Shown: piece by piece, positions 18,786-28,658 of the stretch
Numbering within the stretch: the first letter of the stretch is position 1
How the letters are laid out: every line of letters starts with the position of its first letter
NCBI GenBank assembly: GCA_024331125.1
Contig: JANDJI010000005.1
Span: 1-64,000, forward strand
Direction of reading: 5' to 3'
Length of the DNA stretch: 64,000 nucleotides
Source of the DNA: Nitrospira sp.
GTDB lineage: Bacteria > Nitrospirota > Nitrospiria > Nitrospirales > Nitrospiraceae
Notes under the pieces: generated by a model
Told to the model about the DNA's origin: nothing
The model's database searches: none
The model's input: only the letters and a program-made list of their open reading frames with translations
Position numbers and translations under genes: made by a program

Positions 18786-19490
18786 ATGGCGGCCAAGGGA
18801 ATTCCCTATTGGCCTGAAAGTGAGCGACCTCGTGAGCGGCTTCTGAGCAAAGGGCCTGATGCCCTTTCTGACGCTCAATTGCTGGCTATTTTGTTGAGAA
18901 CGGGGAGGCGCGACTCATCAGCCGTGCAGGTGGCGATGGAGCTTCTACGTCACGTCGGAGGTCTTAGCGGCTTGATCAAATCCGGTGTGGAGGAACTGTG
19001 CTCGGTCGAGGGTGTGGGTCCGGCCAAGGCGGCGCAGCTCAAAGCGGCGTTGGAATTGGGTCGAAGGTCTCTGGCGACGCCGCTCTCAACGGGCATGCGC
19101 GTCTCGTCAAGCACCGATCTTTTTCGCCACTTTTATCCCGTTCTTCGTGATCGAAAACAGGAACTGTTCAAAGTTGTGCTGCTCGATGCCAAGAATGCGG
19201 TCATCAAAGAAACCACGATCTCGGAAGGGAGTCTGACACTCAGCATCGTTCATCCTCGGGAAGTGTTTGCATCGGCCATACGCGAATCGGCCGCCGGTGT
19301 CATTTTTTTGCATAATCACCCCAGCGGCGATCCGACTCCAAGCCAGGAAGATCGCCGGCTGACGGATCGTTTGGTGGCCGCCGGTAGATTGCTTGGGATC
19401 TCCGTACTCGATCACGTGATCATTGGAGACGGACGCTACGTAAGCTTTGCGGATGAAGGGTGGCTCACGAAGACGGCCGCCTGGGAATAA
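18786..19490 (+). CDS. radC: RadC family JAB1/MPN metalloprotein (UPF0758)
   Basis: 234 residues. The N-terminal helix-hairpin-helix region (PRERLLSKGPDALSDAQLLAILLRTG, VEGVGPAKAAQLKAA) is followed by a JAMM domain with HNHPSGDPTPSQED and the upstream glutamate in HPREVF. The fold is that of a zinc metalloprotease or deaminase. The old link to DNA repair is not well supported, so the true role is open. The 68 nt before the EF-G-like start carry that gene's own ribosome binding site; the two may be co-transcribed. Confidence 0.95.
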   Translation: MAAKGIPYWPESERPRERLLSKGPDALSDAQLLAILLRTGRRDSSAVQVAMELLRHVGGLSGLIKSGVEELCSVEGVGPAKAAQLKAALELGRRSLATPLSTGMRVSSSTDLFRHFYPVLRDRKQELFKVVLLDAKNAVIKETTISEGSLTLSIVHPREVFASAIRESAAGVIFLHNHPSGDPTPSQEDRRLTDRLVAAGRLLGISVLDHVIIGDGRYVSFADEGWLTKTAAWE

Positions 19491-19558
19491 GACGCAACAG
19501 GGAGGATCGCACCGCCAACACCATCTTTCCACTTCTTATTCGTAAAGGAGGGCAGGCT

Positions 19559-21661
19559 ATGGAAGACATCCGTGCAGTGCCCATCAGAAATGTCGCCATT
19601 GTGTCCAATGCCGGCGCGGGTAAGACGTCCCTCAGCGAGACGCTCCTGTTTGTCGGAGGCGCCATTCCCACCCTCGGATCGGTCGCAGAGGGGACGACTG
19701 TTTCCGACTTCGAGCCGGAAGAACTCCGCCATCGTTGCTCCATCAGCACCAGCGTCCTCCACTTCTCCTGGAATCACACCCAGATCACGCTCCTGGATAC
19801 TCCCGGGGCCCTTAGTTTGATCGGCGAACCTCTCGCGGCGCTGCAGGCCGTTGATGCGGTGATCATCGTCCTTGACAGCCAAGGCGCCGTTCGGACGGAA
19901 TTGGCGCGTCTCTGGAAACGGATCGGAGAACTTGCCCTTCCCTGCCTGTTCTTTGTGAATGGATTAGATCATGAAGGGGCGTCGATTAATCCGGCCTTGG
20001 AAGCCTGCCGGGCGCAACTTCATTGTCAGCCGATTCCCATGGTCGTGCCGGTCGGAGTTGGTCCTCAACTCGAAGGAGTCATCGACCTTCTCGGCGGATC
20101 ATTGGTTCGCTCGGCTCCTCATACCGCGAAGCCCCAACTCCTCCCAATTCCGCCCGCGTTGGAACCAATCCTCAAAGAAAAACGTGGGCAACTCGTCGAA
20201 TCGGTTGCGGAAAGCGACGAAACCCTTCTTGAAACGTATCTCGCTCAAGAAGATCTGCCTCAAGACACCCTTCTCTCGGGGCTGCGTTCCGATGTCCTGA
20301 CCCGGCGTCTGGTTCCCCTCTACGCCGGCTCGGCGTTACAGACAGTCGGCATCTGGCCCCTGCTGAATGCAATCGTGACATTATTGCCGTCACCCGCCGA
20401 TCGAGGGACGGCTCACCCATTACCGGGCACACATCCCGACACGGGCCAACCTTGCACGTGGAAGGGAGACGAGCGGGAGCCGTTTTCAGCCTTGGTATTT
20501 AAAACCCTGATCGACCCCTTCGTGGGGCGACTGTCCTATTGCCGCGTCTTTTCAGGATCCGTTCAGGCCGACTCGACCGTGTGGAATGCATCGAGACAAT
20601 CGCGCGAGAAATTAGGGCATTTCTATACCCTCATGGGGAAACGGCACACGATGGTCGGATCGGCCAAGGCGGGAGACATCATCGCCGTCGGAAAGTTGCA
20701 CGATACGCATACGGGCGATACCCTCTGTCACGAAAAGGATTCCGTGCGGTATCCCGACCTCGGATTGCCGAGGCCGGTCCTCTCGTATGCCATCGAAGCC
20801 AAGTCAAAGGTGGAGATCGAGAAAGTGGGCCTTGGTCTTCATAAGCTCATCGAAGAAGACCCCACGTTGGAATTTACGCGCAACACAGAAACCAAAGAGA
20901 TGGTGCTGAGCGGGCTGGGTCAGCTCCATATCGACTTGACGCTGGAGAAACTTCGCAGAAAATTCGGCGCCGACGTTTCGCTGCACGCGCCGAAAATTCC
21001 GTACCGCGAGACCGTCCGCACGGTGTCTCAGGCGCAAGGCAAATATAAAAAACAAACCGGAGGCCATGGGCAATACGGAGACTGTTGGCTCGAGGTGGCT
21101 CCCTTGCCGCGCGGCAGGGGATTTACGTTCGAGAATCGAATCGTCGGCGGGGTCATTCCCCGAAACTTCATCCCCGCAGTTGAGAAGGGGGTGGTCGAGG
21201 CGATGCACGAAGGCGTCTTGGGAGGATTTCCCGTCGTCGACGTTCACGTGGCCGTCTATGACGGGTCCTATCACGTCGTGGATTCTTCCGAACTGTCGTT
21301 TAAGATCGCGGGCGCCATGGCCTTTAAAAAAGCCATGGAAACCGCCCGCCCGGTGTTGCTCGAGCCGATCATGGCCGTCGAGATCGAAACCCCGGCGGAC
21401 GCCGTTGGAGCGGTGATGGGGGACTTAAGCGGGCGGCGGGGCCGCATTCAGTCCGTCAATGCGGACGCTCAGATCGAACGCATTCACGCACTTGTCCCGC
21501 TCGCCGAATTGCTCGCCTACGCGACAACGCTCAACAGTCTGACCGGCGGGCGCGGAACCTACGTGATGGAATTTTCGCGATACGAAGAAGTTCCCAACGA
21601 ATCGGCTGCCAGAATCATCGAGCAGCATAAAGCGGAGCGGCACGCCACAGCCTCTCCGTGA
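19559..21661 (+). CDS. EF-G-like translational GTPase, divergent paralogue
   Basis: 700 residues from the ATG at 19559, which has AAAGGAGG 8 nt upstream. Domains are those of EF-G: a GTPase domain (about 1-270), an OB domain (PFSALVFKTLIDPFVGRLSY), domain III (KVEIEKVGLGLHKLIEEDPTL), and domains IV/V (GGHGQYGDCWLEV, FEFSRYEEVP-like end). The GTPase motifs deviate. P-loop SNAGAGKTS is intact, but DTPGA (80-84) replaces DTPGH, so the catalytic histidine is alanine. NGLD (134-137) replaces NKxD. Such FusA2-type paralogues coexist with a true EF-G, and their role is unclear. I would not call it the main elongation factor. Confidence 0.88.
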   Translation: MEDIRAVPIRNVAIVSNAGAGKTSLSETLLFVGGAIPTLGSVAEGTTVSDFEPEELRHRCSISTSVLHFSWNHTQITLLDTPGALSLIGEPLAALQAVDAVIIVLDSQGAVRTELARLWKRIGELALPCLFFVNGLDHEGASINPALEACRAQLHCQPIPMVVPVGVGPQLEGVIDLLGGSLVRSAPHTAKPQLLPIPPALEPILKEKRGQLVESVAESDETLLETYLAQEDLPQDTLLSGLRSDVLTRRLVPLYAGSALQTVGIWPLLNAIVTLLPSPADRGTAHPLPGTHPDTGQPCTWKGDEREPFSALVFKTLIDPFVGRLSYCRVFSGSVQADSTVWNASRQSREKLGHFYTLMGKRHTMVGSAKAGDIIAVGKLHDTHTGDTLCHEKDSVRYPDLGLPRPVLSYAIEAKSKVEIEKVGLGLHKLIEEDPTLEFTRNTETKEMVLSGLGQLHIDLTLEKLRRKFGADVSLHAPKIPYRETVRTVSQAQGKYKKQTGGHGQYGDCWLEVAPLPRGRGFTFENRIVGGVIPRNFIPAVEKGVVEAMHEGVLGGFPVVDVHVAVYDGSYHVVDSSELSFKIAGAMAFKKAMETARPVLLEPIMAVEIETPADAVGAVMGDLSGRRGRIQSVNADAQIERIHALVPLAELLAYATTLNSLTGGRGTYVMEFSRYEEVPNESAARIIEQHKAERHATASP

Positions 21662-21716
21662 GCGAGCCGAAGGGGGGAGTTGCGCTCAAGGCTCTTTCCG
21701 GTTTGCAGGGCCGTCT

Positions 21717-23102
21717 TTACTCGGTCACTTTGAGCACGACGTAGAACGCTTGTCCTTCGCGCAAGACTCGGAGGAGAACCGAATCCCCGCGACGAATCCG
21801 ACCGAGCGCTTCGTTAAAGTCTTGTGCGGTCAACACCGCAAGGCGGTTGATCTCCTTGATCAAATCGCCTTCGCGTAAGCCCTCGGCGTGAGCAAGCCCG
21901 CCGCTTTCCACCTGGGCGATGAGGACGCCCTGGGTCTCCTTCAGATTGAACTTCTCCGCCAACGCCGGCGTCAAGTCTTGGACACCCAGCCCGAGTCTGC
22001 CCTCTCCCTTGGCTTGAGGCAGCGCGGCGGCCACGGGGCCGTCGCGCTTCGCGGTCAAAGGAACGTTCAGAACGATGCGCGTCAGGTCTCGGACCACCTC
22101 GATTTTTGCGGTGCTGCCCGGTGAGAGCGTGCCGATCAACCTTGAGAGGCGATTGGGCGAATCCACTAGAATTCCATTGAGACTGATGATGATGTCTCCC
22201 GGTTTCATGCCCGCGACGGAAGCGGGATCACCGTCGAACACTTCGTTGACCAGCACGCCTTCGTGTTCGGACACGCCGAATTGCTTCGCCAACTCCGGCG
22301 TCAGCGGTTGAATGCCGATTCCAAGCCATCCACGCTCGACTTTTCCTTTAGCCTGAAGCTGCTCAATGACCTGTTTTGCCATGTTCGACGGAATGGCAAA
22401 ACCGATGCCTTGAGCGAAGTTAATGATCGCCGTGTTGATGCCGATGACTTCACCATGAAGATTGAAAAGAGGCCCTCCGGAATTACCGGGATTGATCGAC
22501 GCATCGGTTTGAATGAAGTTTTCATATCGAGATAAATTGATATTTTCCCGCCCTATGCCGCTCACGACCCCCAATGTGACCGTACGGTCAAGGCCGAACG
22601 GATTGCCTACGGCAAGGACCCATTGTCCGACTTTAACGGAAGAAGAATCGCCGAACCGAGCGCTGGGCAGCGGCCGGTCCGCCGCGACCTTGAGAAGGGC
22701 CAAATCCGTGTCCGGATCTCTGCCGATCACTTGAGCGAGCAGTTTGCTTTTGTCCGCAAACCGAACCTCGACTTCAACGGCATCGCCGATCACATGGTGA
22801 TTCGTAATGATGTATCCGTCACTATCGACGATAAAGCCGGACCCCGACCCAGGCCCATTCGGAGCCGGCGTCTTGACTCCATCGCGCGGGCGCCCCCCGG
22901 AGGGGACCGGGAAAAGATTCACGACCGAAGGTTTCACCTCTTCCGCCAGATTGGTAATAACGGTTTGGATTTCTTCGAGCAGGCGAATGCCGGGCAGTTC
23001 GGTTCGTAACGTGCCGGCGGCCGCTTGTTCTGCAAAGGCACATTTCACAAAAGACAGCCCTGTTACAGCCGTCAGGAAGGCAATTGCTAAAAGTCTAATC
23101 AT
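21717..23102 (-). CDS. Periplasmic serine protease, HtrA/DegP family
   Basis: 461 residues from the ATG at 23102, chosen because GGAG lies 9 nt upstream; an ATG 15 nt earlier lacks one. A signal peptide (MIRLLAIAFL... to CAFAEQ) exports it. The trypsin-like triad is His103 in TNHHVIG, Asp133 in DTDLALL and Ser208 in GNSGGPL. Two PDZ domains follow, one with ELAKQFGVSEHEGVLV and one with ALAEKFNLKETQGVLI. It degrades or refolds damaged envelope proteins. The upstream RCK-C protein gene is on the same strand 99 nt away. Confidence 0.95.
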   Translation of the reverse strand: MIRLLAIAFLTAVTGLSFVKCAFAEQAAAGTLRTELPGIRLLEEIQTVITNLAEEVKPSVVNLFPVPSGGRPRDGVKTPAPNGPGSGSGFIVDSDGYIITNHHVIGDAVEVEVRFADKSKLLAQVIGRDPDTDLALLKVAADRPLPSARFGDSSSVKVGQWVLAVGNPFGLDRTVTLGVVSGIGRENINLSRYENFIQTDASINPGNSGGPLFNLHGEVIGINTAIINFAQGIGFAIPSNMAKQVIEQLQAKGKVERGWLGIGIQPLTPELAKQFGVSEHEGVLVNEVFDGDPASVAGMKPGDIIISLNGILVDSPNRLSRLIGTLSPGSTAKIEVVRDLTRIVLNVPLTAKRDGPVAAALPQAKGEGRLGLGVQDLTPALAEKFNLKETQGVLIAQVESGGLAHAEGLREGDLIKEINRLAVLTAQDFNEALGRIRRGDSVLLRVLREGQAFYVVLKVTE

Positions 23103-23201
23103 GGATTGTGTCTCCATTTTTTATATCGTCGCACATTTCCGGAGGAAAATTAAGGCTGCTATGTAGGCGCAGGGCTCTAGTCGCTTGGGCGAGCCAAGTG
23201 T

Positions 23202-23819
23202 TTACGACCGCTGACTGGTGAACCATGCCACACACGAAGACAGTTCGGACTCCGGACCGATCAACACAACGATATCATCGGGTTGAAACACCACATCTTC
23301 CAACGGCGCCAAAAGAAATGCTCCGCGCATCACCACAACAAGATGGACAGACGATGAACGAGGCAATTCACGAATGGATCGGCCGACCGCTGCAGCACGG
23401 CGGGCAACAGTCAGTCGTTCAATTCTTGCCGAGCGAATGCTTAAATCTTGTTGCATTTTAAGTAAATCTTCATGAACAGCTTCAAGTTTCAAGTCGCGAA
23501 TTCTGGTGTCGATCTGCAGCAAGGCTTGCTTAAGGCCATGAATCTGGCTCATTGAACGGGTCAGTATGGTGTCCATGGCTGCAAGAACGGAGTGTTCTCC
23601 ATTTGTGAAGCGGGAACGAATCAGATGATCGGCCAACTGCCGACCCGTTTCCATGGCGACCTCGTCGATTCGCTGAAGAACAGTCGAGGCCTGCCAATGA
23701 AGGCGAATAATCTGAATCTTGCGATTCACACGTTCCGAAACGGCAAGAACGATTTCGTACAGGGCGCTGCCGGTAATGAAAAGTTCTTTGCGGATACGAT
23801 CGGCAACCTCAAATGTCAT
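23202..23819 (-). CDS. RCK-C (TrkA-C) domain protein with helical N terminus
   Basis: 205 residues. The first 130 are helical and coiled-coil-like, with a PhoU-like character (ALYEIVLAVSERVNRKIQ, EVAMETGRQLADHLIRSR). The C-terminal 65 residues fit RCK-C: SVHLVVVMRGAFLLAPLEDVVFQPDDIVVLIGPESEL. RCK-C domains bind ligands such as cyclic di-AMP and gate potassium or other transporters. No transmembrane segment or transporter gene is present, so it would have to act on a partner encoded elsewhere. The ACTTATAAGT palindrome 24 nt upstream of the start might be a binding site. It may be co-transcribed with htrA. Confidence 0.65.
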   Translation of the reverse strand: MTFEVADRIRKELFITGSALYEIVLAVSERVNRKIQIIRLHWQASTVLQRIDEVAMETGRQLADHLIRSRFTNGEHSVLAAMDTILTRSMSQIHGLKQALLQIDTRIRDLKLEAVHEDLLKMQQDLSIRSARIERLTVARRAAAVGRSIRELPRSSSVHLVVVMRGAFLLAPLEDVVFQPDDIVVLIGPESELSSCVAWFTSQRS

Positions 23820-24019
23820 GTCTGATAAGATTGATTATGTAAACTTATAAGTCTGTTTTGTGGCGAAACCTCTCGAATGCCCTTCTCTCCACCGCACACA
23901 GTCGCAGCATAACAGATCTTTAGCGGTCGGAAAACCTTCCCTAAAGAAGAGCCATGTCTGGCTGACAAACGCGTAAACGATTTGCTTCTTTATTAAGCAA
24001 TCCGTAAGATCACTGTGCA

Positions 24020-24958
24020 ATGAATTGCGTGAAATGCCGAAGCAACGCCGTCATTAAAATACCTCGACATCATGCCGCATTTTGCAGCTCGTGTTTCATC
24101 GGCTTCACATATGATCAGGTCAATCGGGCGATTAAATCACACGCGATGTTTGCCAAAAACGACCGTATTCTTGTCGCCGTCTCAGGCGGCAAGGACAGCC
24201 TGGCGCTGTGGCATATCCTGCTCACGATCGGGTACCACGCGGACGCCTTATACGTTCATCTTGGCATTTCGGGCTATTCCGATCGCTCGCAGGAGAAAGT
24301 GCAAGGCTTCGCGGATATTGTGGCTCGTCCACGAGGAGCAACACTGCACATTCACAAAGTTGAAAAGGAAGAGGGCGCCGGGATTCGGGAATTGGCTCAA
24401 TTGGTTCATCGTCCTCCCTGCTCGACCTGTGGAACGCTGAAGCGCTATCAATTCAATCGTCTGGCGCTCGAGCACGGATACGATGTCATGGCGACCGGGC
24501 ACAATCTCGACGACGAAGCCGCGCGTCTGCTGGGCAACATCCTGCATTGGCAAACCGACTATCTGGATAAACAAGGACCGGTCCTTCCCGCGTCCATGGA
24601 AGGATTCGCCAAAAAAGTGAAGCCCCTGTATCGTTTGACCGAGCGCGAATTGGCCGCCTATTGCATCCTCAACAAGATCGAGTACATTGTCGATGAGTGC
24701 CCCATGGCGCAGGGAGCCAGAACGCTTCTGTATAAGGACATGTTGAATCGGTTGGAAACCGAGTCGCCGGGAACCAAACAATCGTTCTACTGGGGGTTTC
24801 TAGAGCGGCAGAGCCGGAATGTCCCCGACAGTCAAACCATGACGGAAAATGACCGGGCTCTTCTTCATCCCTGCTCGGCGTGCGGTCAACCGACCACGGC
24901 CGCGCTCTGCGCCTATTGCAAGTTGATGGCAAAGGCCAAACAGGCGACGTCGCACTGA
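24020..24958 (+). CDS. tRNA 2-thiolation protein, TtuA/NcsA-TtcA family
   Basis: 312 residues. An N-terminal zinc site is formed by Cys3, Cys6, Cys22 and Cys25. The PP-loop SGGKDS (55-60) activates the tRNA base with [14 protein letters not shown] supplies the cysteines that hold a catalytic iron-sulfur cluster, and [10 protein letters not shown] is a further family motif. A second zinc site is at the C terminus (CSACGQP, CAYCKLM). In characterised TtuA proteins the product is 2-thio-ribothymidine 54; NcsA-type relatives thiolate U34. Which uridine is meant here cannot be told. dnaJ-like follows after 19 nt. Confidence 0.88.
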   Translation: MNCVKCRSNAVIKIPRHHAAFCSSCFIGFTYDQVNRAIKSHAMFAKNDRILVAVSGGKDSLALWHILLTIGYHADALYVHLGISGYSDRSQEKVQGFADIVARPRGATLHIHKVEKEEGAGIRELAQLVHRPPCSTCGTLKRYQFNRLALEHGYDVMATGHNLDDEAARLLGNILHWQTDYLDKQGPVLPASMEGFAKKVKPLYRLTERELAAYCILNKIEYIVDECPMAQGARTLLYKDMLNRLETESPGTKQSFYWGFLERQSRNVPDSQTMTENDRALLHPCSACGQPTTAALCAYCKLMAKAKQATSH

Positions 24959-24977
24959 CAATCCAGACGGGTATCGG

Positions 24978-26009
24978 ATGGGCTCTACGACGCGCGATTA
25001 TTACCGTATTCTGGGGCTTTCGCGAGCCGCCTCCCCTGACGACATCAAGAAGGCCTTTCGCCGTTTGGCCAGACAGTATCATCCCGACCTTCATTCCGGC
25101 GCCGCAAAATCTGAAATGGAAAGAAAGTTCAAGGAGCTGAACGAAGCCTACGAAGTGTTATCCGACCCGGAAAAACGAAAACAGTACGATCAACGCAGCT
25201 CGTCGACGGGATGGAGTCGGCCGGAGACGCACACAAAAAGCAGGGCAAAATCCGACGATTTCGGCTTCACGGGCCGCCAAACCCAGACCGGTTTCGGCGG
25301 CGGCGGTTTCGCAGATTTCTTTGAAAACTTATTCGGCGAGCAACGACAGTCCCCTCCCTCAGGGTTCAGCGAACAAGGAGAAGACGTCGAAACCACCGTT
25401 GAGGTATCGCTCAGGGACGTCTATTGGGGCGTCACAAAACGAGTCTCGCTGCTGGAGCCGGTTTCTTGCGCCACGTGCGGGGGAAGCGGCTCGTTGCGCG
25501 GGCGAATCTGTCACTCCTGTTTTGGAACCGGCGCCCGTGCGGAGTCGAGGGTCATCGAGGTCAAAATTCCAGCCGGTATCCAAGACGGCACGAAGATGCG
25601 CGTCGCCGGAAAAGGCCGGCCCGGAGGAGACGGCGGAAAACGCGGAGACCTTTATCTTCACGTTAAAATCAAACCAGGAAAAGTTTTTCATCGAGAAGGC
25701 GACGACCTCCACGCCGTCCTCCCCGTTTGGCCGTGGGAAGCAGCCCTGGGAGCCGAGGTCACGGTCCCGACCCTTACTCAGCCCGTGCGCGTAAAAATCC
25801 CGGCCGGCAGCGCCGCGGAAAGCAAATTGCGTCTCAAAGGGAAAGGACTTCCAACGGCGTCCGGCGGTCAGGGCGATTTGCTTTTGACCCTGCAGATCAT
25901 CATGCCGCGTGTCATATCGGAAGAGGCGCGAACGCTCTACCAACAACTCGCCCGACAGAGCCACCCCGACCCTCGATCCGAGATCATCGCCAAATCACAA
26001 CACGATTAG
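24978..26009 (+). CDS. DnaJ/CbpA-type J-domain co-chaperone with half zinc centre
   Basis: 343 residues. The J domain (residues 6-72) has [19 protein letters not shown] and the HPD triad, needed to stimulate DnaK ATPase. A Gly/Phe-rich linker follows ([16 protein letters not shown]). The zinc region has only two CxxCxGxG-type repeats, CATCGGSG and CHSCFGTG, instead of four in type I DnaJ. Two beta-rich client-binding domains complete the C terminus. It is thus intermediate between DnaJ and CbpA. It forms a likely operon with the tRNA thiolase gene. Confidence 0.9.
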   Translation: MGSTTRDYYRILGLSRAASPDDIKKAFRRLARQYHPDLHSGAAKSEMERKFKELNEAYEVLSDPEKRKQYDQRSSSTGWSRPETHTKSRAKSDDFGFTGRQTQTGFGGGGFADFFENLFGEQRQSPPSGFSEQGEDVETTVEVSLRDVYWGVTKRVSLLEPVSCATCGGSGSLRGRICHSCFGTGARAESRVIEVKIPAGIQDGTKMRVAGKGRPGGDGGKRGDLYLHVKIKPGKVFHREGDDLHAVLPVWPWEAALGAEVTVPTLTQPVRVKIPAGSAAESKLRLKGKGLPTASGGQGDLLLTLQIIMPRVISEEARTLYQQLARQSHPDPRSEIIAKSQHD

Positions 26010-26123
26010 AGGCGCCCCGACCTACGACGCTTGCTTGCGTTGCCACGACTAATGTGGCAATCTACCCTCTCGTCGTATCGAACACACGGTCTTCCCTATC
26101 GCTTGAGAGGAAGGAGGATGGTT

Positions 26124-26741
26124 ATGAAACCGATCATGAGTGGAATCGTCTCCTGCGTCGCAGCGGCGGTGATGCTGATGTGCGGAGGCACGGGATCATG
26201 GGCCAACGAACCGGGCTACGGCTACGGCGGTCACGGCAAAATGGGCGGATACGGCAAATCGTTCATGCACGGAGGGACCGGACATCTGATTCGCCACCTG
26301 CTGAAACACGAAAAAGACATCGGATTGACGCCCGACCAAGTGGCCAAGTTGAAAGATCTCCAATTAGCACTCGATAAAGCGCGCATCAAGGCCGAGGCCG
26401 ACATCCAAATCACCGAGCGAGAGATCAAGGCTCTGACCGAAGATGAAAAAGCCGACCTGGCCGCCATCGAAGCGAAGTTGAAACAGAGCGCCGATCAGCG
26501 AGTGGCGCTTCGACTGACCGCCCTCAAAATGAAGAGAGACGTGTTGGGTCTGTTGACGCCGGAGCAGCGTGAAAAAGAAAAGACGGAGCATGAAAAGGTT
26601 TTGCGGGAGCACGGCAAATCCTCCTATGGAGGCCCGCACGGCGGTGGCTCATACGGCGCCTATCCTCATCATAAGAAAAATCCGCATGAGGGAATGGGAG
26701 GCCACCCGCCCGTTCCGCCGGCCGACATGTCTGTCCAGTAA
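26124..26741 (+). CDS. Spy/CpxP-like periplasmic protein
   Basis: 205 residues from the ATG at 26124, which has AGGAGG 6 nt upstream; the ATG at 26118 abuts that site. A signal peptide ends near SWANEP. The mature protein starts with a Gly/Tyr/His-rich stretch (GYGYGGHGKMGGYGK) that could bind metal. It then has two LTxxQ repeats, LTPDQVAKLKDL and LTPEQREKEK, separated by a long charged helix. The end is again His/Gly/Pro-rich. Spy-type proteins are helical ATP-independent chaperones or metal-stress sensors; the role here is inferred from the repeats. An 82-nt gap separates it from ilvD. Confidence 0.8.
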   Translation: MKPIMSGIVSCVAAAVMLMCGGTGSWANEPGYGYGGHGKMGGYGKSFMHGGTGHLIRHLLKHEKDIGLTPDQVAKLKDLQLALDKARIKAEADIQITEREIKALTEDEKADLAAIEAKLKQSADQRVALRLTALKMKRDVLGLLTPEQREKEKTEHEKVLREHGKSSYGGPHGGGSYGAYPHHKKNPHEGMGGHPPVPPADMSVQ

Positions 26742-26823
26742 CGAGGACGAAGTCGGTCTGGGCGCAAAAAAGAAAGACAGGTATGTTCCAGGTGAAGATG
26801 AGGAAAGGAACAGGATCGGGGGT

Positions 26824-28497
26824 ATGCCGAAAGAACTGAAGCTCAAGAGCCATGATCTGTTGGTCGGTCCATCGAGGGCGCCGGCTCGGGCGATGCTGAA
26901 AGCGGTGGGATTCACCGATGACGACCTGGCAAAACCCATCGTCGGAGTGGCCAATACCTGGATTGAGGTGATGCCGTGCAATTACCATCTCCGACGGTTG
27001 TCGGAGCGGGTCAAAGCCGGTATTCGCGCCGCGGGCGGCACCCCGATCGAATACAACACCATCGCCGTGTCGGACGGAATTTCAATGGGCACGGAGGGGA
27101 TGAGGGCCTCGCTGATCAGCCGGGAGGTCATCGCCGACTCAATCGAATTGGTGGCCCGCGGCCACTTGTTTGACGCCGTGGTAGCGCTCTCCGGCTGCGA
27201 CAAAACGATACCGGGAACGGTCATGGCGCTGGCCCGTTTAAATCTTCCCTCGCTCATGCTGTACGGCGGCTCGATCATGCCCGGGCGGTTTCAAGGTCAC
27301 GACGTGACGATTCAGGACGTCTTCGAAGCCGTCGGCAAACATGCCGCCGGCAAGATGACCGACGGTGAGTTGAAAGATCTTGAGGATCATGCCTGCCCGG
27401 GACCGGGCGCCTGCGGCGGGCAATTCACGGCCAATACCATGGCAATCGCGTTTGAATTCCTCGGCATCTCGCCGATGGGCCGCAACGGCGTCCCCGCCAT
27501 GGACGGTCGAAAAGACGACGTCGCCTTTGAATGCGGCAAACTGGTGATGGATCTGATAAAAAACGATCTGCGGCCTCGCCGGATCATCACCAGAAAATCC
27601 ATAGAAAACGCCATCGCGGCCGTCGCCACCACAGGCGGATCGACAAATGCCGTCCTGCATCTGCTCGCCATCGCGCGAGAAGCCGGCGTCAAACTTGGCA
27701 TCGATGATTTCGACAAGATCAACAGGAAGGTGCCGCTGCTGGCGGATTTGAAACCGGGCGGCCGGTTTACCGCCGCCGATCTCTATGCGGCCGGTGGAAC
27801 GACGCTGGTCGCCAAACGACTGCTGGATGCCGGTCTCCTCCACGGCGATCAACCCACGGTCACGGGACGTACGATCGGCCAAGAGGCCGATAGCGCGACC
27901 GAGACACCGGGCCAAACGGTGGTTCGTCCCCTGTCCAATCCGATCAAGCCGACCGGCGGGCTGGTCATTCTCAAAGGCAATTTGGCACCGGAAGGCTGCG
28001 TGGTCAAGGTGGCGGGTCATTCCATCATGAAGTTCCAGGGACCGGCCAAAGTCTTCGATCGAGAAGAAGACGCCTTCGTCGCCGTCAAGGCAGGACAAAT
28101 CAAAGCGGGCGACGTCGTGGTGATTCGTTACGAAGGACCGGCCGGAGGGCCTGGCATGCGCGAGATGTTGGGAGTGACGGCCGCCATCGTGGGCGCCGGT
28201 CTTGGCGATTCCGTGGCCTTGTTGACCGATGGGCGATTTTCAGGGGCGACGCACGGGCTCATGGCCGGTCACGTGGCACCGGAAGCCGCCAAGGGCGGGC
28301 CGATCGCAGCGGTCAAAAACGGTGATCTCATCACGTTTGACATTGCCAAACGACGGCTGGATGTGAAGCTGACGCAAAAAGAGATCGCGGCGCGGCTCAA
28401 AAAGGTCAAGCAGCCGGTTCCCCGCTATACTTCCGGCGTCATGGCCAAATACGCGAGGCATGTCTCATCGGCATCGGAGGGCGCCGTGACAAGCTGA
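26824..28497 (+). CDS. ilvD: Dihydroxy-acid dehydratase
   Basis: 557 residues from the ATG at 26824, which matches the family N terminus. IlvD dehydrates dihydroxy-isovalerate and dihydroxy-methylvalerate, the third step of valine and isoleucine synthesis. Cysteines of the iron-sulfur cluster occur in SGCDKTIPG and CPGPGACGGQFTANTM; SDGRFSG-type closing motif appears as LTDGRFSGATHG. Family length is complete. No other ilv gene is nearby. The longer upstream frame reads antisense-like into the Spy-like gene and is ignored. Confidence 0.97.
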   Translation: MPKELKLKSHDLLVGPSRAPARAMLKAVGFTDDDLAKPIVGVANTWIEVMPCNYHLRRLSERVKAGIRAAGGTPIEYNTIAVSDGISMGTEGMRASLISREVIADSIELVARGHLFDAVVALSGCDKTIPGTVMALARLNLPSLMLYGGSIMPGRFQGHDVTIQDVFEAVGKHAAGKMTDGELKDLEDHACPGPGACGGQFTANTMAIAFEFLGISPMGRNGVPAMDGRKDDVAFECGKLVMDLIKNDLRPRRIITRKSIENAIAAVATTGGSTNAVLHLLAIAREAGVKLGIDDFDKINRKVPLLADLKPGGRFTAADLYAAGGTTLVAKRLLDAGLLHGDQPTVTGRTIGQEADSATETPGQTVVRPLSNPIKPTGGLVILKGNLAPEGCVVKVAGHSIMKFQGPAKVFDREEDAFVAVKAGQIKAGDVVVIRYEGPAGGPGMREMLGVTAAIVGAGLGDSVALLTDGRFSGATHGLMAGHVAPEAAKGGPIAAVKNGDLITFDIAKRRLDVKLTQKEIAARLKKVKQPVPRYTSGVMAKYARHVSSASEGAVTS

Positions 28498-28658
28498 CAT
28501 GACATTTGGCTTCCATTTGAAGTGAATTTGCTGCTCGAAGCTCCTATTCCTCAACCGCATCCTACCGCGACGATCCGGCTTCTCTCGCAACGGGAGAGAT
28601 CAAGCGCTTAAGACTCAGGCTTCACGGCGACCTGCTTGTCGGCAGCCATCCAAAGGAA

